Part shown: piece after piece, positions 55,953 through 64,000 of the stretch | How positions within the stretch are numbered: position 1 is the first letter of the stretch | How the letters are laid out: each line of letters begins with the position of its first letter | NCBI RefSeq assembly: GCF_002104995.1 | Contig: NW_024468256.1 | Coordinates: 206,001 to 270,000 of the forward strand | Direction of reading: 5' to 3' | Length of the DNA: 64,000 bases | From: Linderina pennispora | Taxonomy: Eukaryota; Kickxellomycota; Kickxellomycetes; Kickxellales; Kickxellaceae | Translations under genes and position numbers: made by a program | The notes under the pieces: model-generated | Database searches by the model: none | The model's input: the letters and a program-made list of their open reading frames with translations, nothing else | Told to the model about the DNA's origin: nothing

Positions 55953-57699
55953 ATGACTTCGACAATCATGCATCCACCGCTCAGCTGGCAGCAGCCACCC
56001 CAGCAGCCACTACTTGCCTCTGCACGTTCCTCGGCCAGCAGCTACAATTCGGTGTCTGTGTCCTCGACAGCAGTGAGTTCGAGTGACAGTACCGATAGAG
56101 CTGGCCCAGATAAGCGTCAGGCCAAAAGCCGACCGGACCTTGTCATTCGTCGGGGCATCTTTCTAGGTACTCTGGGCTTTACCGCATATGCTCATTGTCC
56201 TGCGCTTTGGTGTCTTTGGCAGAAAATCGCTATTTAAGCGTGCTAACGATGTCCTGGTAAACGCGATCCTTTTTGACGTTGCAGCTATCCTCGTTCTCAT
56301 GTCGCCCACCTTTATCGGCCTCATGCAAAAGACGTTCTTGCCCAGATACATCTCATTTGAGAGGAATGTTGCCGCACATACGACAGCGGCGGAGTACTTA
56401 CTCATATGGTCACTCATCCATATGGGCCTTTACTATAAGCATTACATCGACCAGTCGTATCCACAGGTGAAAAATGGCAGAACGGTACCTGGGAAATCGC
56501 TATCACACAATCTTTTTTACAAGGCGACCGGATGGACTGGCCATTTTTTGCTGATGTTCTACATTGTTATCATCATATCAGCAATCGGCTCTATCCGCAG
56601 ACGGGTCTACGAGCGCTTCTACTGGCTGCACCACCTCTTTGTTTTTTACATCCTCTTTCTGTTTATACACCACAGGAACAAGGAGGCGTACAAGTACCTC
56701 TACGGGCCAATGGCACTATACTGCCACAGATCGTGCCTATCGTGGCATGCGCAGCGCTTTCGGACGGTCGCCCATTCAGTGCGTTGTGCAGCACCCATCA
56801 GGCGTCGTCGAGCTGAAGCTTGCAAAGATGATAACTGGAATTCGCCCAGGCCAATATGTCAAGGTGTGCTGCCCGTCAATCTCCCCTTACCAGTGGCATC
56901 CAATAACCATATCGGGCGCTTCAGGCGATGGCTCTCTAACGCTTCATTTCCGGGTAGAGGGTAGCTGGACTCGTCGGTTGGCGGAGCGCGTTAATTGTGA
57001 TTTTGGCAAAGATCCCCGCAAATCAACAGCACAGAAGACCTTTGTGGTGGGTAGCGCTGACGCTCTATGTGAGTCTGGAACTGCTGGTGCCGCAGCTGTA
57101 GGTGGCCTACGCATCGTCGACCTGCCTCAAATATTCGTTGATGGACCCTACTCTGCATCTTCACAAAACTTCCGCCTACACAATGTCAACATCCTTATTG
57201 CGGCAGGCATTGGCGTTACACCGGCAGCATCTGTTATCGCCAGCTTGAAGTCAGAAGTCGGTCACGGAAAGGGCAGCACAAGAGCAAAGAAGGTGTACCT
57301 GTTTTGGGCGTTCCGTGACATTGGTGCGATAGAGTGGTTCAAGGATCTGTTTGTATCACTGGAGGACGATGGTCTTAGTTCCACTTATTTGCGTGTGTAT
57401 GTACTATACGGGCAAGGAACTCCACGGGCTCTCAGCGCTACCAGCAGAAGATAGGGATGTATTTGGCGACAAACACGTTCACACCGCATCCTGGTCTACG
57501 CGTCTACCTCGGCCGCCCAGATATCAACACCATATTCCAGTATGTCGGCAAATCGCACCCTGACGAAAACGTAGGTGTATTTATGTGTGGTCCAAAGCTC
57601 ATGATTCGGGACACACAGAAGTTGGCTGTAAAGTGGGATAAAATTTTGCACGAAGCTTGCAATACTCAGCTAGATTTCCATGCTGAGTCCTTCTTTTAG
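55953..57699 (+). CDS. NADPH oxidase-like protein, copy 2, frame shifts
   Basis: A paralogue of copy 1. From ATG 55,953 (MTSTIMHPPL) a Ser/Gln-rich leader precedes RPDLVIRRGIFLGTLGFTAY; a one-base shift near 56,187 continues into LIVLRFGVFGRKSLFK. Haem histidines are in NVAAHTTAAEYLL, LIHMGLYYKHY, YWLHHLF and FLFIHH. A shift near 56,720 leads to the FAD site WHPITISG, VDGPYSASSQ and IAAGIGVTPAASV, and shifts near 57,410-57,480 precede GVFMCGP and the final HAESFF. No intron is seen where copy 1 has one. The two copies are clearly related but not close, in contrast to the fungalysin copies. Confidence 0.78.
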
Positions 57700-57768
57700 A
57701 TTGTAATTTTCCTTTTCATAGAATTCAAATACATTGCGAATTTGCACATGAATGATACGTTCAAAGAC

Positions 57769-59728
57769 CTAGCAACCACTGGGAACAGTGTAGTCCTCGG
57801 TGTGCGACCACCAGTCGCTGGAGGCGTTGACACCGAGACCGCGCTTGGCGAAGCCCTTCCAGATGGCACACTTGTTCTTGCCGCCAGTCAGGTTCTGCTC
57901 AGCCTGGATGATGGCATCACGGGCATCAATGAAAGTTGGGTTGCACGGCTGCAGTTTCATTCCGTCAAGGATAATCTGGAGTGCAATCGAGTTACCCTTG
58001 GTCAGATCGTGCGAGAACAGGTCTGCCGCCATACCGTTGGCGTCAATGAGGTTCCAGATCACCTCATACAGGATCTCAGCCCACACCTCACCAATGGCAT
58101 GCACCTCCTGGTAGTTAGGGTCATCAAGATATCCGTACGTCGAAGGGTTGGTGCTAGTCGATGTGGAGTATGGATAGTTGCGAATTCCCTGACCGTACAC
58201 GTACTGACCGAGAAGGAGGTCACGTGAGCGGGTATTTCCAGACTTGAGACGCATCAGGTTAGCAACAGTGTCACTCCATCCTTCACCCATGCCTCCTGCC
58301 TCGCCATCATTGAGGCAGTTGGTGTTAGACGGGCCACCAGTCAGACGGTTAGAGATACCGTGAGTGAACTCGTGAGCAACAATGTCCTGCTCGAGATCAC
58401 CATCGCGGTTCGGGTTGGTTTGAGTCCAGGTGTACATGCGCATGACACCGTTCTGGCCGTCAGGGAGGAGTGGCAAAGTTGGCATTGTTGGTGCCAGATC
58501 CATCCTGAGCATAGGCAACGACATAGTCGCCGCCAACACCACTGCCGCTGTAGTTCACATCCTGGAAGTTACCAGCAGCCTCAGTGAATCCGTAGAGGAA
58601 CGACAGGTCATGCATGGTGTTGACAGTGTAGAACAGCTGCGTAATAGCAGAGTCAATGTAGGACGAAGGAGCCTTGGTCAGGTCCAGCGGGAAGTTGAAG
58701 GCGCCGTTGCTCGAGGTTAGGACGGTGGTTGTTTTTCCACGTGCTACCGCCAGTAGGGTTGTTCTGTGCCCATACATTGTTGCCAGTGGTAGTAGTGCCA
58801 GTAACCCAGCCCTTAGGGCTAGCATTGGTGTTGGCTGGGCTCGACACGATTGAGCGGCTGCCTTCCAGAGGATCGTTTACATTGCGCGGGTAGACGTTGT
58901 ACGACTCGGCGTGCGATACCCAGTCGTTGATAGCCTCAATGCTGCCAGGTGTCCTGGTTGATGTGGGCGCTCCACCAATGGCTATCCTGCTTCAGGGTGA
59001 TCTCCCAGACATGTCGCCAGGGATCCCATCAGCCTTCTGGATCAGTGCCTTCTTTGCGGTGGCCGAGCCGTCGACAGCAGACTTCTGAGGCACATTGGAA
59101 ATAGTGAACTGCGGGTCACCGCCAACAAGGACTCGCGGTCGACGCAACGGTGATCTTGCTCAGGTCGCTGTCAGACACAGCGGTCTTGACGTAGTCGTTC
59201 AGAGACTTGAATGCATTCTTCAGCGAGGCATCGTCGCTAGCACGCTGCAACAAGAGAGCCGTTGGAGCGCTTGACCTTGCTCAGAGCGTCAGCCGAGGCG
59301 AACGACTGGCTGGACGAGATGATGCGGCCCTTGGAGTCAACGTTGACATTGGCAAGACCGTTGGCGACATCAACACCGCCACTGGTCTGGCGGACATAGA
59401 CGTGAGTGATACCCTGAGCGAGCATCGGTGTAGGCATCGGTGACCTTGATGCTCTGAGCTGGGATGTTGTGGTTCTTGGCCAGATACGCAACAGCGATAT
59501 CGGCCTTAGACTTGACGGCAGAGTCCTTCTTTGTGTTTCCGACGAAGGACGCAGTCCTGAGTAGAGGAATCAGCAGTGACGGAGACAGGCTTGTCATAGA
59601 CCTTGAACTGGCCTCTGTTCTTCAGCACCGGGCTGAAGGTAACGACATCCTGATGGCTGTGCTGAGCTGCACTGGCAGTAGCAAGAGTGGCGGCAAGGAG
59701 GCCGACAGATAGAAGTAAGCTTGACCAT
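57769..59728 (-). pseudogene. Fungalysin (M36) copy 2, multiply frame-broken
   Basis: It begins at ATG 59,728 and ends at TAG 57,769, only 70 bases from the stop of oxidase 2. The 3' third is the most complete ([33 protein letters not shown]), uninterrupted from about 58,542 to the end. The 5' part holds many one-base changes, for example near 58,470, 58,715, 58,945, 59,015, 59,130, 59,245, 59,410, 59,552 and 59,706, the last inside the signal peptide. A TATA box is at 59,838-59,843 (minus strand). Confidence 0.7.
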
Positions 59729-61673
59729 TGCTGATACTATTAAACAAAGGGATCGTTGGGTATTTAGAACAATAATTAGAAGATTGTGCTTAGTAGCTAG
59801 TTGTTGATGCTGTGTGATTTAGTACAAACGACCTGGCTTTATATACCAATTGGACAAGACTAGTAGGCTATACCTAATATCGAATTCCAGCTGATAGTGT
59901 GGACACAAAGCTATTCCATCTACCCCTTGATTCATGTCTTCCGTCAAGTCCACTTGTTTCTTCCATTCGTACATTCCACAGCCATAGACTTGAATGTATC
60001 CGGACTAGATCTGGTTTCTTACTCGGTGCGTGAGAGTAGATTGGGAGGGTGTGCGATGGGTCCTACTCGGACTGAGAACAGGAGATATTGCTATCCCCCT
60101 TTTTGCCGGACTTATGCTGGCAATAATCCGCAGGCATATAACGACCAAACATCATGTGAGGAGAGTGGTAGGGAAAAAGACATCGGTGGATCTTCAATCT
60201 TGGAGAAACTGCAAGCTTCATCCCCTTGATTGCCGCTATGCGTCGTTCATCCACTCCCTACTTTTAACGGAAAATAAAACACATGGCCAACCTTTGGTCC
60301 AGCTTTGATCCGTTGCGTGAATAATAGAGGACTGTCGATAAGCCTTTCATGCGATGGTATAGATGGTTTGAATGTGTAAAGAAACCGCGGCGCAGACCTC
60401 ATTTCCGCTCGGCCTTTCTCACAGGCAAGTGTTGTTATTTCGTAAAAGGCAATTCGTTTCTTACAATAAAACCATGCTTCTCGAACCGTTTTTCACAATT
60501 CAGGAAGTTATTGGTTAGCTCCGCCTTCTCTGACATATGAATCTGGACTATATTCCTTAAAAGAACGGTGGGGTTTATAGGGCCAACATTGATTAAATAC
60601 GAATTTTGTCGCCTTTCCCTTGATCAGAGCAGGAAATAAATCCAGACGCTGGCTGTTGCAGCTTTCAAAAATAGTAGCCTTGGGGTAGCGTCCAGATCCC
60701 AAGAATATTAGAAAAGAGCAATGACCTAGTGTTCAAATATATATAAAATGGGTACTATCACAATATACTCACTACCCATTATGTCTTGCGTGTCCCCTCC
60801 TATCCAACAGAATGCCACATACAGAATATATATATAAAGTCCATTAAACTACGTTCTGCCTGTATGACTAAAGTTACCATACTGACAATCATATCAATGG
60901 TGCCAATTCTGTTATTGACAGACACAAATAATCATGAGTCATGGTACTGCATGGCAATTCTTAACAGCAATACAGCAGCACGTTTTTACAGAAGTATCAT
61001 TTCGGTGCAGGTAATACAGCAGAAATGTAGAAATACGCCATAGAGGCTCTGCTCTTTAATTTATTGGTCAAATTATGCTGCTGGATATTCTGATAACAAT
61101 TACAATAGGCATAGTGTGACAACAAGGCATGTAGACTACCTCTGATAATAAATGTAGTACTGTATAGAATATATGAATGAAAGCGACATGTATGTATTCT
61201 GGTTATTGGAAAGGCACAATGGAGATAATATCATCATCCAGCTAATCGGTATCGTCACCCAGACTTTTGGTATATTTTCAGAGATCTATGCAGATTACAA
61301 ACTTCCGTAAACCCATAGGTGTATGCATAATAATAGACCTCAACATATATTCATAATTATGTTCAATTTAGTTTCAATTCAAGCAGTGTGCTCAAAAAGT
61401 TTTTATCTTATTTGTGTGCCACAACTTGACCGAAAGTATTGTATCAAGTGGATTATGTACAACTCCCACTTTGAACCAGCATATTTTTTCATCTCTGGAT
61501 ATGTCGCTTTAGGCTCATACTTAACCTGGCGGTATTTCTAAGTCTTAAGCATCCACTATTGACTCATGAGATCTAATAATAAAACAGCACACCATATAAC
61601 CCTGCCTTCACCGAATAAGTAAATTCTTTGTTTGGCGACTTCATAACAAACGTAAACAATATTGGTACTGGGA
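59729..61673. other. AT-rich spacer between fungalysin copies 2 and 3
   Basis: Apart from the TATA box of copy 2, no gene is supported in these 1,945 bases. No oxidase copy precedes fungalysin 3, so the third module is incomplete. Confidence 0.4.
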
Positions 61674-63625
61674 TTAGCAGCCACTGGGAACAGTGTAGTC
61701 CTCGGTGTGGGACGAGCTGTCGCTGGAGGCATTGACACCGAGACCGCGCTTGGCAAAGCCGTTCCAGATGGCGCAGTTGTTCTTGCCACCAGTCAGGTTC
61801 TGCTCAGCCTGGATGATGGCATCACGGGCATCAATGAAAGTTGGGTTGCACGGCTGCAGCTTCATTCCGTCAAGGATGAATCTGGAGCGCAATCGAGTTA
61901 CCCTTGGTCAGATCATGCGAGAACAGGTCTGCCGCCATACCGTTGGCGTCAATGAGGTTCCAGATCACCTCATACAGGATCTCCAGCCCACACCTCACCA
62001 ATCGCATGCACCTCCTGGTAGTTAGGGTCATCAAGATATCCGTACGTCGAAGGGTTGGTGCTAGTCGATGTGGAGTACGGATAGTTGCGAATTCCCTGAC
62101 CGTACACGTACTGGCCGAGAAGGAGGTCACGCGAACGAGTATCTCCAGACTTGAGGCGCATCAGGTTAGCAACAGTGTCACTCCATCCTTCACCCATACC
62201 TCCTGCCTCGCCATCATTGAGGCAGTTGGTGTTAGATGGGCCACCGGTCAGACGGTTAGAGATACCGTGAGTGAACTCGTGAGCAACGATGTCCTGCTCG
62301 AAATCGCCATCGCGGTTCGGGTTGGTTTGAGTCCAGGTGTACATGCGCATGACACCGTTCTGACCATCGGGAGGAGTGGCAAAGTTGGCATTGTTAGTAC
62401 CAGATCCATCTTGAGCGAAAGCAACAACATAGTCGCCACCAACACCACTGCCGCTGTAGTTCACATCCTGGAAGTTACCAGCAGCCTCAGTGAATCCGTA
62501 GAGGAACGACAGGTCGTGCATGGTGTTGACAGTGTAGAACAGCTGTGTAATAGCAGAGTCAATGTAGGACGAAGGAGCCTTGGTCAGGTCCAGTGGGAAG
62601 TTGAAGGCGCCGTTGGAAGAGTTCGGACGGTAGTTGTTTTTCCACGTGCTACCGCCGGTGGGGTTGTTCTGTGCCCATACATTGTTGCCGGTGGTGGTAG
62701 TGCCAGTAACCCAGCCCTTAGGGCTAGCATTGGTGTTGGCTGGGCTCGACACGATTGAGCGGCTGCCTTCCAGAGGATCGTTTACATTGCGTGGGTAGAC
62801 GTTGTACGACTCGGCGTGCGATACCCAGTCGTTGATAGCCTCAACGCTGCCAGTGTCCTGGTTGACGTGGGCACTCCACCAGTGGTCCGCCTGCTGCAGA
62901 GTGATCTCCCAGACATGCGCCAGAGACCCGTCAGCCTTCTGGATCAGTGCCTTCTTGGCAGTGGCCGAGCCGTCGACAGCAGACTTCTGAGGCACATTGG
63001 AAATAGTGAACTGCGGGTCGCCACCAACAAGACTCGCGGTCGACGCAACAGTGATCTTGCTCAGGTCGCTGTCAGACACAGCGGTCTTGACGTAGTCGTT
63101 CAGCGACTTGAATGCGTTCTTCAGCGAGGCATCGTCGCTAGCACGCGCAACAAGAGAGCCGTTAGAGCGCTTGACCTTGCTCAGAGCATCAGCCGAGGCG
63201 AACGACTGGCTGGACGAGATGATGCGGCCCTTGGAATCAACATTGACATTGGCAAGACCGTTGGCGACATCAACACCGCCGCTGGTCTGGCGGACATAGA
63301 CGTGAGTGATACCTGAGCGAGCATCGGTGTAGGCATCGGTGACCTTGATGTTCTGAGCTGGGATGTTGTGGTTCTTGGCCAGATACGCAACAGCGATATC
63401 GGCCTTAGACTTGACGGCAGAGTCCTTCTTTGTGTTTCCGACGAAGGACGCAGTCTGAGTAGAGGAATCAGCAGTGACGGAGACAGGCTTGTCATAGACC
63501 TTGAACTGGCCTCTGTTCTTCAGCACCGGGCTGAAGGTAACGACATCCTGATGGCTGTGCTGAGCTGCACTGGCAGTAGCAAGAGTGGCGGCAAGGAGGC
63601 CGACGATAGACGAGAGCTTGACCAT
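61674..63625 (-). CDS. Fungalysin (M36) secreted metalloprotease, copy 3
   Basis: Fungalysins are extracellular zinc proteases made with a long inhibitory propeptide. The frame from ATG 63,625 starts with a signal peptide (MVKLSSIVGLLAATLATASA), then a propeptide with an FTP-like segment (GVDVANGLANVNVDSKGRII) and the catalytic domain with HEFTH at residues 449-453 and the third zinc ligand in GEGWSDTVANLM. It stays open to 61,970; two single-base insertions near 61,983 and 61,878 move the last 100 codons through the other frames (VIWNLIDANGMAADLF, then ARDAIIQAEQNLTGG) to TAG at 61,674. Copies 1 and 2 share the same ending. Likely functional if those two bases are assembly errors. A TATA box lies at 63,743-63,748. 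Confidence 0.87.
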
Positions 63626-64000
63626 GGTAGTTGATTAGTTTGCCAAGAGAACTAGTCGAGGAATCGGGCGAGTTGGTAGTATTAAGTTGTGCGTTGGTAG
63701 CTGGGTATGTGGTTATGAGAAATGCTCGTGCGCTATTGTCTTTTTATACAAAATTGTGTATTGTTGTGTGGGTATGCCAATATGAGCTGAAGATGGATTC
63801 TGCTAGGCAACATTCCATCTTTGCCCCTTTCTGGACATTCTATCAGAAATTCGTTCCCATGCCCGTACCTATCCGGTTTGCTTACCAGACTCCAACCAGC
63901 CCGAAGCTTGCTTCAAGAATGGGGTGTGGGAGGAAGGGGGTGTTAAGACTTTCACCTTTACACCTCATTCTAACGAGCATCATTTCCGCGAATAGTAGAC
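63626..64000. promoter_or_regulatory. Upstream region of fungalysin copy 3
   Basis: TATAAA on the minus strand at 63,743-63,748, 118 bases upstream of the ATG, within otherwise AT-rich sequence to the window end. No further gene is seen. Confidence 0.4.

Overview
This window looks like nuclear DNA of an early-diverging (zygomycete-grade) fungus. The evidence is eukaryotic gene content, short GT-AG introns (about 95-115 bases where they can be defined), compact and often divergently transcribed genes, fungus-specific families (Mrp51, Mtc1, Cgr1, fungalysin M36), and a kinetochore Rod/KNTC1 homologue that well-studied ascomycetes and basidiomycetes lack. A Kickxellomycotina-type (Coemansia-like) fungus would fit, but this is inference from style and gene content; no rRNA or other marker is present.

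Layout. 1-12,031 is a GC-rich housekeeping block: a giant Rod/KNTC1 gene (minus, running off the left edge), an Alba-domain gene, a 57-residue membrane microprotein, the dynactin actin-related protein Arp1, a syntaxin-6/Tlg1-type SNARE and a DUSP12/Yvh1 phosphatase. 12,384-18,434 is an AT-rich island holding a two-repeat secreted protein, several small secreted proteins and an HMG-box gene. 19,200-32,434 is again dense: SMC6, mitoribosomal Mrp51, a small secreted protein, Mtc1, a P-type cation ATPase with an unusual N-terminal region, and an FHA-forkhead transcription factor. 32,435-35,965 is a second AT-rich island with small secreted-protein candidates. 35,966-48,203 carries a LYAR zinc-finger protein, RhoGDI, Cgr1, the PKA regulatory subunit, Cdt1, a decayed TnpB/Fanzor-like element and a four-LIM-domain protein. 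49,660-63,717 is a repeated module: NADPH-oxidase-like gene (plus) facing a fungalysin gene (minus), twice, followed by a third fungalysin copy.

Two themes stand out. First, chromosome and cell-division functions are well represented (Rod, Arp1, SMC6, Cdt1, LYAR, Cgr1). Second, secreted proteins lie in AT-rich stretches, and several have a recognisable TATA box about 60-190 bases upstream of the start codon.

Many conserved genes (DUSP12, ATPase, forkhead, LYAR, LIM, both oxidases, fungalysin 3, probably Rod) are interrupted by single-base frame shifts with convincing homology continuing in the next frame. Consensus error in the assembly is the simplest explanation. Coordinates below therefore span whole genes across such shifts. 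Fungalysin copies 1 and 2 carry far more lesions and may be real pseudogenes.
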